In this document: in pieces, positions 34,981-41,903 of the stretch | Position numbering within the stretch: position 1 is the first letter of the stretch | How the letters are laid out: each line of letters starts with the position of its first letter | DNA from: an uncultured Methylococcaceae bacterium | GTDB lineage: Bacteria > Pseudomonadota > Gammaproteobacteria > Methylococcales > Methylococcaceae | Direction of reading: 5' to 3' | DNA length: 41,903 nt | Assembly: GCA_903859815.1 (NCBI GenBank) | Contig: CAIOOA010000190.1 | Span: 1 to 41,903, forward strand | The notes under the pieces: generated by a model | The model's database searches: none | What the model was told of the DNA's origin: nothing | Seen by the model: only the letters and a program-made list of their open reading frames with translations | Program-made: the position numbers and the translations under genes

Positions 34981-36189
34981 TTACCCATAAACAGGGGCAA
35001 ACGCCTTTTCTGGTTCAGTGACCGGGCCATCTTCGCCCCAGTAAGGCGACAGCCTGCGCAGTTCTGCGACAATCGGAGGAACCGCAGCAATCACCCTATC
35101 GACTTCCACTTGCGTGGTATAGCGCGACAATGAAAAGCGAATGGTGCCATGGGCCGCCGTATAAGGAATGTCCATCGCCCGCATGACGTGGGAGGGCTCC
35201 AACGAGCCAGAGGTGCAAGCAGAACCCGAAGAAGCCGCAATGCCAGCCTTGTTCAACAGCATCAAAATGCCCTCGCCTTCAATGTATTCAAAGGCAATAT
35301 TGGCAGTATTGGGCAAACGGTTGTTCGGGTCACCGGTGACAAAGCAGTTAGGCACTTGTGAGAGTATGCCCTGCTCCAAGCGATCCCGTAAAACTTTGAC
35401 CTGGGTGTTCTCATACTCGATATGCTCTAGTGCCAGTTCACATGCCTTGCCCAAACCGACCACGGAGGCGGCATTTTCAGTGCCGGCCCGCCGTCCGCGC
35501 TCTTGATGACCGCCGCGAAACAACGGACGGAATCGCGAACCCCGTTTCAAATACAGCACACCGATGCCTTTGGGGGCATGAAGTTTGTGACCCGACACCG
35601 AGAGCATGTCGATCTTGGTATTTTTTAGGTTGATCGGCACTTTGCCGACCGCTTGCACCGCATCTGTGTGAAATTGCACACCGACTGCATGGGCCATTTC
35701 CGCCATTTCCTCGACTGGAAACAGGTTGCCGGTTTCATTATTGGCCCACATGACCGACACAATCGCAACATTGGGGGTCAGCACCCGCTTATATTCCTCC
35801 AAATCCAATCGTCCTTTGCTATCCACGCCGAGTCTATGAATCGTATATCCTTCCTTTTCCAACTGGGTACACAAAGCCAACACCGCAGGGTGTTCGACTG
35901 TCGTGGTGATGATTTCCTTGCGGTTGGGGAAGCATTTCAAGGCCGACAAGATGGCGGTGTTATCCGATTCGGTGCCGCAGGAGGTGAGGATGATTTCCGA
36001 ATCATGCGCTGCGCCAAGCAAAGCTTGGATTTGCTTCCTAGCCTTGCCCAAAGCCCGACCCACGCCCGCGCCAAAGCTATGGATGGATGACGGGTTGCCG
36101 AACTGTTCCAGAAAAAACGGCAGCATCGCCTCGACGACCTTGGGGTCGCATTGAGTTGTGGCGTTATTGTCTAGGTAAATATCAGCCAT
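34981..36189 (-). CDS. nifS: cysteine desulfurase NifS
   Basis: NifS removes sulfur from cysteine, using PLP, to supply Fe-S clusters of nitrogenase. The 402 residues contain YLDNNATT at the N-terminus, ANNETGN, the PLP lysine Lys202 ([12 protein letters not shown]) and the catalytic Cys325 ([10 protein letters not shown]). The sequence around [20 protein letters not shown] is that of NifS rather than housekeeping IscS. The ATG overlaps the nifU stop by 8 bp, so the two are translationally coupled in iscA-nifU-nifS. It has an 11-residue extra tail after the usual end. Call secure. Confidence 0.96.
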   Translation of the reverse strand: MADIYLDNNATTQCDPKVVEAMLPFFLEQFGNPSSIHSFGAGVGRALGKARKQIQALLGAAHDSEIILTSCGTESDNTAILSALKCFPNRKEIITTTVEHPAVLALCTQLEKEGYTIHRLGVDSKGRLDLEEYKRVLTPNVAIVSVMWANNETGNLFPVEEMAEMAHAVGVQFHTDAVQAVGKVPINLKNTKIDMLSVSGHKLHAPKGIGVLYLKRGSRFRPLFRGGHQERGRRAGTENAASVVGLGKACELALEHIEYENTQVKVLRDRLEQGILSQVPNCFVTGDPNNRLPNTANIAFEYIEGEGILMLLNKAGIAASSGSACTSGSLEPSHVMRAMDIPYTAAHGTIRFSLSRYTTQVEVDRVIAAVPPIVAELRRLSPYWGEDGPVTEPEKAFAPVYG

Positions 36190-37102
36190 GGGCCACCTTC
36201 CTAGGCGGTTGTGCCAATTTTTCCGCCGGGACGACTTTAATGAACTCGCCCAATTCTTCCATCAGCCTTTGCTGAATCCCGCCGATGGTCATGGAAGCCA
36301 TGCCACAACTGGAACAAGCACCGATCATCTTGATATAAATCGTGTTGCCGTCCACTTCAACCAGTTCGGCATCGCCTCCGTCCATGCGCAGATTCGGGCG
36401 GATGGATTCAATGACGGCTTCTATGCGGCGGATGCGCTGCACCGTAGTCATGCCGCCGGTTGCGGTTGCTGCAATGGGCAAGGGTTCTGGCTCGACGATG
36501 GCCGGCTTGCTGTCAGCATCGAAAATTTCACCGCGTTCTTCCATGACCCGCATCAGAATTTCCTCAATGCCTTCATGGCAAGCACAGCATCCGCCACCCG
36601 CCTTGGTATAATTGGTGACTTCTTGAACCGTATGCAAATTATTGGCGCGAACCAAGCCTTCAATCAGCTTCTCATCGACGGCAAAGCACTTGCACACCAA
36701 AGCGCCTTCCTCGTGGTCGTCCGCCCATTCCTCACCCTTGAAGTTGGCAATGGCGGCTTGCAGGGCTTCCCTACCCATCACCGAGCAGTGCATCTTTTCC
36801 GGCGGAAGCCCGTCGAGAAAATCGGCAATGTCATCATTGGTGACTTTCAATGCCTCTTCCACCTTCATGCCTTTGATAATTTCGGTCAAGGCCGAGGAGG
36901 AAGCGATGGCCGAACCGCAGCCGAAGGTTTGAAATTTCGCATCTTCGATAATATCGGTGTCAGGATCGACGATGATGCTCAAGCGCAGTGCGTCCCCGCA
37001 GGAGATCGAACCCACATCGCCGATGCCATTGGCACCCGGCAAAGCGCCGACATTGCGCGGTTGAAAGAAATGTTCTTTGACTTTATCTGAATAATCCCAC
37101 AT
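36182..37102 (-). CDS. nifU: Fe-S cluster assembly scaffold NifU
   Basis: NifU is the scaffold on which clusters are built before transfer to NifH and NifDK. The 306-residue protein has all three domains: an IscU-like part with Cys35, Cys62 and Cys106; a central permanent [2Fe-2S] domain with Cys137, Cys139, Cys172 and Cys175; and a C-terminal Nfu domain with the Cys263-x-x-Cys266 pair (ACSSCGMAS). The linker near 200-215 is Pro/Ala-rich as usual. It lies 18 bp after the iscA-type gene. Full-length NifU of this form is specific to nitrogen-fixing organisms and relatives. Certain. Confidence 0.97.
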   Translation of the reverse strand: MWDYSDKVKEHFFQPRNVGALPGANGIGDVGSISCGDALRLSIIVDPDTDIIEDAKFQTFGCGSAIASSSALTEIIKGMKVEEALKVTNDDIADFLDGLPPEKMHCSVMGREALQAAIANFKGEEWADDHEEGALVCKCFAVDEKLIEGLVRANNLHTVQEVTNYTKAGGGCCACHEGIEEILMRVMEERGEIFDADSKPAIVEPEPLPIAATATGGMTTVQRIRRIEAVIESIRPNLRMDGGDAELVEVDGNTIYIKMIGACSSCGMASMTIGGIQQRLMEELGEFIKVVPAEKLAQPPRKVAHG

Positions 37103-37120
37103 GGTTAATATCTCCTAGCC

Positions 37121-37444
37121 TCAAGCGGAAAATGATTTGCCGCAAGAACACGGGTTCTTGGCGTTCGGGTTGGTGAATTTAAAACCTGAGCCTTCCATGC
37201 TTTCGACGAAATCGACGGTCACTCCGTCAATTTGCGGCGCACTAGTCGGGTCGATGTAAACCTTGACTCCACCCGTTTCGACCACCACATCCTCGCTGGC
37301 GGCAGTCTGTTCTAGCTTGAGTCCGTATTGCATACCCGAGCAGCCACCATCGCTGACCTGGATGCGCAATCCGCTGGCCCCGGTTTCGGAACCGGCAATG
37401 AATCTATTAATGGCCTTGACGGCGTTATCGGTCAATGTAAGCAT
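37121..37444 (-). CDS. iscA: IscA/HesB-type Fe-S carrier of the nif operon
   Basis: A 107-residue A-type carrier that accepts or passes on iron-sulfur clusters. The three ligand cysteines are Cys35 (GGCSGMQYGL), Cys99 and Cys101 (NPCSCGKSF). It is the first gene of the operon with nifU and nifS, as with the IscA-nif gene of Azotobacter, and has its own sigma-54 promoter. It could equally be written hesB or nifIscA. Identification of family is certain; the symbol is a choice. Confidence 0.93.
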   Translation of the reverse strand: MLTLTDNAVKAINRFIAGSETGASGLRIQVSDGGCSGMQYGLKLEQTAASEDVVVETGGVKVYIDPTSAPQIDGVTVDFVESMEGSGFKFTNPNAKNPCSCGKSFSA

Positions 37445-37493
37445 GATTTCTCCGGTTGCTTGGGGTTATGGCACTGTCTTTGTTATGTAATAT

Positions 37494-37509
37494 GGCAACC
37501 GCCGTGCCA
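37494..37509 (-). promoter_or_regulatory. sigma-54 promoter of iscA-nifU-nifS
   Basis: The minus strand reads TGGCACGGCGGTTGCC. The -24 TGGCAC and -12 GC elements have correct spacing; only the last base of TTGCA differs. Transcription would start near 37480, about 40 bases before the ATG. Confidence 0.85.
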
Positions 37510-37605
37510 TTTTTGATATTCATTGCAAGCCATTGACTTCATTAGATAATAGTCAAATGGCTGCAACGATGGCGCTGTAGGATGCCGACCAAGACCACGC
37601 AAGCT

Positions 37606-37621
37606 TGTAAGGTTTGCGACA
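37606..37621. promoter_or_regulatory. NifA upstream activating sequence between iscA and nifZ
   Basis: TGTAAGGTTTGCGACA fits TGT-N10-ACA. It lies about 120-130 bp upstream of the iscA start point. The motif is symmetric, so it might also serve nifZ on the other strand, 80 bp before its ATG, though no good sigma-54 site was found for that gene. Confidence 0.7.
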
Positions 37622-37626
37622 ACGAC

Positions 37627-37680
37627 TTAGGAGTGACAATGATTACTTTGCCTGCCATGGCAAGCCTTGACACTCCCTAA
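37627..37680. repeat. degenerate GGAGTG palindrome upstream of nifZ
   Basis: TTAGGAGTG at 37627-37635 faces CACTCCCTAA at 37671-37680, with partly complementary sequence between. The outer words match the GGAGTGCAAG palindromes elsewhere in the window. It sits in the nifZ leader directly before the ribosome site. Confidence 0.5.
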
Positions 37681-37700
37681 CAAACATCAGGAGACAAACG

Positions 37701-37955
37701 ATGATTAACGTGGAAACTTTGGAAGAAGGCGATGTGGTTTATGCCGCCACCCCCCTCTATAACGACGGAGGCTTGGAGAATTTGGCAGAAGGTGCATTGT
37801 TATACCCCGCCGACACACGCGGCGTGATTGTGCGCAAAGGCCATTTGGAAGAAGACGAGAAGACCAGCGTGTTCCTCGTGCGCTTTGAGGATGCGGAAAA
37901 CAACCTAGGCGAACCCATAGGTTGCTTTGTCGAGGAGTTGAAGGCGGGTGAATGA
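37701..37955 (+). CDS. nifZ: nitrogen fixation protein NifZ
   Basis: NifZ helps complete the second P-cluster of the MoFe protein. The 84-residue product shows the family pattern: EEGDVVYAATPLYNDGG, then TRGVIVRKGH, then VFLVRFED and the C-terminal PIGCFVEELKAGE. ATG 37701 has a CAGGAGACAAACG ribosome site. It is divergent from iscA-nifU-nifS with a NifA-type site between. Its stop is only 4 bp from the stop of the convergent HNH nuclease gene, and a second, truncated NifZ-like C-terminus lies beyond that defence pair at 40219-40308. Confidence 0.9.
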   Translation: MINVETLEEGDVVYAATPLYNDGGLENLAEGALLYPADTRGVIVRKGHLEEDEKTSVFLVRFEDAENNLGEPIGCFVEELKAGE

Positions 37956-37959
37956 TGGG

Positions 37960-38847
37960 TCAGGAAATCGAGGATAGGAATTGCAAGACCCGGTCATAGA
38001 TCACCCTAGCCTCATCTGGTAGGTCGTTAAACAAGCGCACAAAGGATTTGGCGCAGTTTAAATGGGCTAACGCCGGGGTCAACAAACCGTCCAATCGGTC
38101 TTTGGCCTGCTTTATCTCGGCGGGCGTGCCAACAGTGGTTTTTTCCAGCAACGCGAACAAGGCCATGATGATGAACGCCCGCTCACGATAAAGATTTTTG
38201 CGCTTTTCCGGTTCGTCCAACTTGAAGAACTCAATCGTCACCAAGGCTCGGTGTTGGGCGTGGCTGGCAACCGTCGCCACCGACTTTGGGGAAAGTCCGT
38301 AAAATGTGATCAACTGCTCTGGATCGTCGTCGATTGAGCCGATGGGATACACTAGATAGGCCAACTCGTCTGCCAACTTGGTCGGGTCGTCCACATCTAG
38401 CGCATATTGACCGGCAATCGGAAAATAGTCCTTTTTCAAAGTCGAGTTGCACGGCTTGCAGGCGGCGGCATAATTGAAGGGATGATAAGGCAATAAATAG
38501 TAGCCCTTGCCCGCATTCGGGGCGGGGGTTGCGGCTATGCCTTGGTCGGCCAGTTTCTTAGGGGTTTTCCAGTGTTTGATATTGCCTTTGGGGCGAAAAT
38601 GCTCAATGTCCTGCTCCACTTTGCCAAACGCCACCGACTCTAACTTGCGCTCGCAGTAGGCGCATTTCCCTTCTCCCTGTAGGCGCATGTAGACCGCCTT
38701 CACCTCGCTCCAGTCAGAACTGGCTTCATCGTAATGGCCGAGGTCGCGGAAGGTCTTTGTCTTCTTCGCTGCCTTTGCCAGCCAGCCGGGTTTCTCGGCT
38801 TCAATCAGTGCTTCAAGCTGGGCCTTGGAAACCGGGTAGCGAATCAT
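37960..38847 (-). CDS. ptuB: HNH nuclease, PtuB-like (Septu system)
   Basis: A 295-residue protein with an HNH core: zinc pair CAYC (about residue 67-70), the catalytic histidine in DIEHFRPK, a tyrosine-rich stretch (YYLLPYHPFNYAAAC) and a second zinc pair CKPC followed by N-STLKKDYFP. This order is that of PtuB, the effector nuclease of the Septu anti-phage system. The gene overlaps the upstream ATPase gene by 4 bp (ATGA), so both are made together. The ATPase is thought to hold PtuB in check until infection, when the complex cuts DNA. The 295 residues are somewhat long for PtuB. No reverse transcriptase is present, so it is not a retron. Pair identity is likely, activity untested. Confidence 0.82.
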   Translation of the reverse strand: MIRYPVSKAQLEALIEAEKPGWLAKAAKKTKTFRDLGHYDEASSDWSEVKAVYMRLQGEGKCAYCERKLESVAFGKVEQDIEHFRPKGNIKHWKTPKKLADQGIAATPAPNAGKGYYLLPYHPFNYAAACKPCNSTLKKDYFPIAGQYALDVDDPTKLADELAYLVYPIGSIDDDPEQLITFYGLSPKSVATVASHAQHRALVTIEFFKLDEPEKRKNLYRERAFIIMALFALLEKTTVGTPAEIKQAKDRLDGLLTPALAHLNCAKSFVRLFNDLPDEARVIYDRVLQFLSSIS

Positions 38848-40100
38848 TTTAACGACTCCATGCCGCTACTCATCGCTTCCAGCAAATCTATAGCGGCATC
38901 GCTGTCGCCGCCCCTCGCCTTTAGGCTTAATTCCTTCAGCGTCCGTTTCTTGCCCGGTGCCCGGGTGGATTCAAGCCCAAAGAAATCGGTCAACAAGATT
39001 TGGTCGGCATCCAGCCCATGCACCGCCCATTCGATGCGCTTGGCGACGCTGGCTTGCCGTGTGCCTGGCTGCATCATGATGATGTTCATCCATTCCAATG
39101 ACCCGACGATTAACGGACTGTGGGAGGTGACGATGAACTGGATGTTCGGCAATGCCGTCGCCAAGGTTTCCAGCACGGTCATTTGCCATTGTGGGTGCAG
39201 ATGCAAATCGATTTCATCGACCATGACGATGCCGCAATTGTCCCGCAGTTTCTTTCCCGAAGGCGCGGTCATGCAGACATGGTAGAGCAGGTCGCCTATC
39301 CAGCCGAGGAACGCACGATAACCATCCGACAAGACCCCGAATGGAACCTTAAGCCCTCCGCGCTCATATAGATATTCCCCTTCCTCCATCTCACCGTCAA
39401 AGCGGTAATGGCTGCTGCCCATCAGTTGGTTAACCAGATGTTTCACTTCCTCGTATCGGCTCGGATTGCTGTGGCTAATTTCCGGCAACCATGAGTTGAA
39501 CGGCAACAGTGAATAGGCATCCTCGAACAGGCTTTGCACCCTCAGCGCCCGGGCGAAAACCGTGCTACTGCGGCTACCCATGTCTACCCGCTCGCGCTTT
39601 TCCACCCGCCGGGTCGCGCCATAGCCGACAAAGAAGAAAGCAGCGGAACTGGAGCTGAAAATCGGATGCCATGGTTTCTCGTCGCGATGCGCCCAGTTCA
39701 GTTCTTCCAAGTCGCCTTTTCGCACCACTTCTACTCTCGACTCCAACTTGCCTATGCCCGACGGGATTTGATCCTGTGGGTGACTGGTGAAACGTGTCTC
39801 GATCACTGCTTTGTCGTGCAATTGAGGGGGTGTTTTAGCGTTAGCCGTTTCCGGTTCGCGGCGCACCAGCCGGTTGGGAAAAATCCCCGAAGACCGCACC
39901 GCCGGACCCAATGCCGCCAACGCGATGGCTTTCAGCAATGTGGTCTTGCCAAAGCCATTATTGCCTAGCAATAGATTGACATTGGGCAAGCGTGGCTTGG
40001 GCAACTTCAATCCTTCGAAATCCTGCTGCGGATGGACGAAATCGATCGTCGAACTGCGGAAGGTGCGGAAGTTTTCCAATTGGATAGAATCGATGAACAT
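38844..40100 (-). CDS. ptuA: AAA/ABC-type ATPase, PtuA-like (Septu system)
   Basis: A 418-residue SMC/OLD-like ATPase from ATG 40100 (MFIDSIQLENFRTF); the frame is open to 40169, but the family starts here and AAGG lies upstream. Walker A is GNNGFGKTT (46-54), the signature is LSDGYRAFL, Walker B is IVMVDEIDLHLHP and the switch is FIVTSHSPLIV. There is no TOPRIM domain, which separates it from OLD nucleases. In operon with an HNH nuclease it matches PtuA of Septu. This cassette of two genes lies inside the nif region between nifZ and a NifZ-like remnant. Other AAA-HNH pairs with different names exist, hence the moderate certainty on the exact system. Confidence 0.85.
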   Translation of the reverse strand: MFIDSIQLENFRTFRSSTIDFVHPQQDFEGLKLPKPRLPNVNLLLGNNGFGKTTLLKAIALAALGPAVRSSGIFPNRLVRREPETANAKTPPQLHDKAVIETRFTSHPQDQIPSGIGKLESRVEVVRKGDLEELNWAHRDEKPWHPIFSSSSAAFFFVGYGATRRVEKRERVDMGSRSSTVFARALRVQSLFEDAYSLLPFNSWLPEISHSNPSRYEEVKHLVNQLMGSSHYRFDGEMEEGEYLYERGGLKVPFGVLSDGYRAFLGWIGDLLYHVCMTAPSGKKLRDNCGIVMVDEIDLHLHPQWQMTVLETLATALPNIQFIVTSHSPLIVGSLEWMNIIMMQPGTRQASVAKRIEWAVHGLDADQILLTDFFGLESTRAPGKKRTLKELSLKARGGDSDAAIDLLEAMSSGMESLK

Positions 40101-40218
40101 GATGACTGGCCTTGTTGCACTCGCCGGATAGGGAAACTTTAAGTGGAGGATGTTCAGATGCGGAACCATTTTCTCGCTGATGAAGATTTTACACCAGCGT
40201 TGCGGCCCAAGTCCTCAA

Positions 40219-40308
40219 ATGGCTTGGCTTTCAGGTATTTTCGTCATCGACTTGTACAGGCTTCCCTTTGGATGCTTCGTGGACGAATTGAAGGCGGATG
40301 AAGCCTAA
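40219..40308 (+). pseudogene. remnant of a second NifZ-like C-terminus
   Basis: The frame ending TAA at 40306-40308 encodes IFVIDLYRLPFGCFVDELK and then ADEA. The last part aligns with the NifZ C-terminus PIGCFVEELKAGE at ten of thirteen residues, and IFVIDLY aligns with VFLVRFE. Most DNA differences fall at third positions, so this was a diverged coding homologue rather than a fresh copy. No N-terminal half or ribosome site is present. I infer a tandem second nifZ cut short when the ptuAB cassette arrived. Confidence 0.5.
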
Positions 40309-40502
40309 CGTCAATCGCTGTGATACAGAAAACTGGTAAAGCATCGGATTTTTGTCCAAGGCAATGAATTTAGGCATTCAATGCCGGTATGGTGGAGTTA
40401 TTGTCCAAATGAGAATTGCTGACCAGACTGGTGCTTTGTTGACAATCCTCTAGCGCTTTGGCATTCTGCCAGTCAATATCCCCACTGGACACTGGATTAC
40501 TG
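40309..40502. other. spacer before the TIR-CHAT gene
   Basis: About 200 bp with no gene seen; the promoter of the TIR-CHAT gene must be here. Nothing else recognisable. Confidence 0.4.
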
Positions 40503-41903
40503 ATGGCAAGCACGGGCAAGGTCTTCATCTCCCACAGTTCGCAGGACGACCCGCTCGTCCGCGAACTCCAACAGGCACTAGGCGACTTAGATCAAGACGT
40601 ATGGGTTGACTCCCGCGAACTGCGCGGCGGCGACCTTTTATGGAACGAGGTCAGCAAAGCCATCGATGAAGCCTCGGCCTATGCCGTGTTAGTTAGCCCT
40701 GACGGCTTGCAATCACAATGGGTAGGCAAGGAACTGCGTCACGCATTGCTGGAACAGGAACGGCGGGGCAAAGATCAACTCCCGATCATCCCGCTGTCGC
40801 TGAACAACACCAAGCTCGGTGTGTTGGAAGCATTTTTCGGCGAACAACCCGCCTACATCCCGATTAACAGCGACGATATTTGTGCGGCATTGAATGCCAT
40901 CCTCGTCGCACTTGGCAAAAGACTCCCAAGCGATCTACCTCCCACGCCACAACCCAAGGCCGAACCCTTGGAAGAACTGGTCCTCGAACTGACCGACCTA
41001 AAAATCCATGAACAAGACGGCATCCGCCGCGCCACCGGCAAGGCCCGTTTAGTCTACGAACCCGCCACGACGGGGCAGCGCGAAGTGACCAGTCTGCAAA
41101 ACTGGCGGTTCATCGCCCCGATAGGCCCGATTGAAGCGGAGGAACTGCGCTGGTATCTGGAGAAATATGCCATCTGGCCTAGCGATTATTTCAAAGACCG
41201 CGCCAACCAAGTCAAAGCCAACCTAATCGAATGGGGCAAACTGCTGTATCAAGCCGCCATGCCCATCGCGCACACCTACAACGTCTTGGAAGCTTGGGCT
41301 AAAATCGACGACCATGCCGGACGGCGGTTCTCCGTGCATGTCGATAAAGCACTGGAAGCCGAAGCCAGCCAAGCCGATCAAAACACCGCGCAAGAAGCCG
41401 CGACGCTATTGCTTGGCCTGCCTTGGGAGCTTTTATACAACGACGGGGCTTTTCTATTCCAAGGCGCGAAGCCGACCCGCGTCCGCCGTCGCTTGCCCAA
41501 CACCAAAGTATTGAATGTGCCGGCGGTCACCCCGCCGATCCGCATCCTGCTCGTCACCGCCCGACCGGAAGACGAGGCTTGCGGCTACATCGACCACCGC
41601 GCCAGCGCCTTGCCGCTGGTGGCTGCGATGGAAGCTTTGCCTTGCTTGGTCCGTTTGACCGTGCTGGACCCTCCGATCCTACCCGCCTTGCGCGAGGAAC
41701 TGGACCGCGCCCGCCGCAATAACACGCCTTATCATGTCGTGCATTTCGATGGGCATGGCGTATATGACCGCCGGGTCGGGCTAGGCGGGCTATGCTTTGA
41801 AGACCCGCAAGACATCGCCCAACTGGAACGCCGCCGCCATGCCACGGTGTACACCGACGAACTCGGTCCCTTATTGAACGAACACCGCATCCCGCTGGTG
41901 TTC
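40503..41903 (+). CDS. TIR-CHAT domain protein, 3' end outside window
   Basis: An open frame of 467 codons runs from ATG 40503 to the window edge without a stop. Residues 5-135 are a TIR domain (KVFISHSSQDDPLV; VWVDSRELRGGD; QWVGKELRHA with probable catalytic Glu77). A linker of about 150 residues follows. From about 300 on is a CHAT protease domain: LLGLPWELLYND, IRILLVTARP and the catalytic histidine segment VVHFDGHGVYD (His418). The catalytic cysteine should lie beyond the window. TIR domains degrade NAD+ or signal, and CHAT domains are caspase-like proteases; a fusion suggests a suicide or regulated-cleavage defence protein. The ribosome site is weak. Confidence 0.85.
   Translation, partial: MASTGKVFISHSSQDDPLVRELQQALGDLDQDVWVDSRELRGGDLLWNEVSKAIDEASAYAVLVSPDGLQSQWVGKELRHALLEQERRGKDQLPIIPLSLNNTKLGVLEAFFGEQPAYIPINSDDICAALNAILVALGKRLPSDLPPTPQPKAEPLEELVLELTDLKIHEQDGIRRATGKARLVYEPATTGQREVTSLQNWRFIAPIGPIEAEELRWYLEKYAIWPSDYFKDRANQVKANLIEWGKLLYQAAMPIAHTYNVLEAWAKIDDHAGRRFSVHVDKALEAEASQADQNTAQEAATLLLGLPWELLYNDGAFLFQGAKPTRVRRRLPNTKVLNVPAVTPPIRILLVTARPEDEACGYIDHRASALPLVAAMEALPCLVRLTVLDPPILPALREELDRARRNNTPYHVVHFDGHGVYDRRVGLGGLCFEDPQDIAQLERRRHATVYTDELGPLLNEHRIPLVF

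Noticed and set aside
37570-37600. Possible plus-strand sigma-54 site for nifZ (TGGCGCTGTAGGATGCC)
   Set aside because: The GG-to-GC spacing is 11, not 10, which sigma-54 does not tolerate well.
40158-40301. 47-codon frame with a good GGAGG site before ATG 40158
   Set aside because: It runs out of frame across the NifZ remnant and its product looks random; the remnant frame explains the DNA better. A real small gene is not excluded.

Overview
The window looks like chromosomal DNA of a Gram-negative, nitrogen-fixing gammaproteobacterium. It has outer-membrane barrels, lipoproteins, secreted proteins with typical signal peptides and a complete molybdenum-nitrogenase structural set. Dispersed palindromic repeats, a DUF3570/DUF4266/TlpA/ApbE cluster and several secreted proteins that should mature with an N-terminal histidine fit a methanotroph of the Methylococcales. 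That is inference, because no methane mono-oxygenase gene is present. Layout: 1-11 kb is accessory DNA. It holds a fibronectin-III-type gene broken by an in-frame TAG, a nested miniature element inside a palindromic repeat, an orphan DUF2235 hydrolase, a membrane protein coupled to a TPR-repeat lipoprotein, and, divergent from these, a TIR / STAND NTPase / WD40 gene whose TIR domain is also split by an in-frame TAG. From 11 to 15.2 kb lie a small DUF5658-like membrane protein, selD, a small channel-like membrane protein, and a porin paired with a small PstS-like protein. From 15.3 to 19.8 kb is nifHDK on the minus strand, with a clear sigma-54 promoter and NifA-type upstream site. From 19.9 to 30.1 kb, also on the minus strand, come a four-domain deacetylase/glycosyltransferase and a five-gene run: TlpA-like thioredoxin, DUF4266 lipoprotein, a DUF3570 barrel fused to a His/Met-rich barrel, ApbE, and a membrane-bound spermidine-synthase-like protein. 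From 30.1 to 34.1 kb are two paralogous pairs of small secreted proteins. The larger pair shares a signal peptide ending just before His-Thr-Arg-Leu-Glu, four cysteines, and a common TGTG-N8-CACA site upstream of each gene. This is the best candidate here for an undescribed, possibly copper-related, system. From 34.4 to 38 kb are an RRM-like gene and the Fe-S assembly part of nitrogen fixation (iscA-nifU-nifS, with its own sigma-54 promoter, and divergent nifZ). From 38 to 41.9 kb is a defence patch. A PtuA-PtuB (Septu-like) ATPase/HNH pair sits between nifZ and a remnant of a second NifZ C-terminus, and is followed by a TIR-CHAT gene running off the window end. The nif genes should be switched on together by NifA and RpoN: nifHDK makes the two nitrogenase components, while NifS, NifU and IscA supply Fe-S clusters and NifZ assists P-cluster maturation. 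The accessory regions at both ends carry TIR, STAND, TPR, CHAT and HNH modules typical of anti-phage or self-recognition systems. No tRNA, rRNA, CRISPR array, transposase or integrase was seen.
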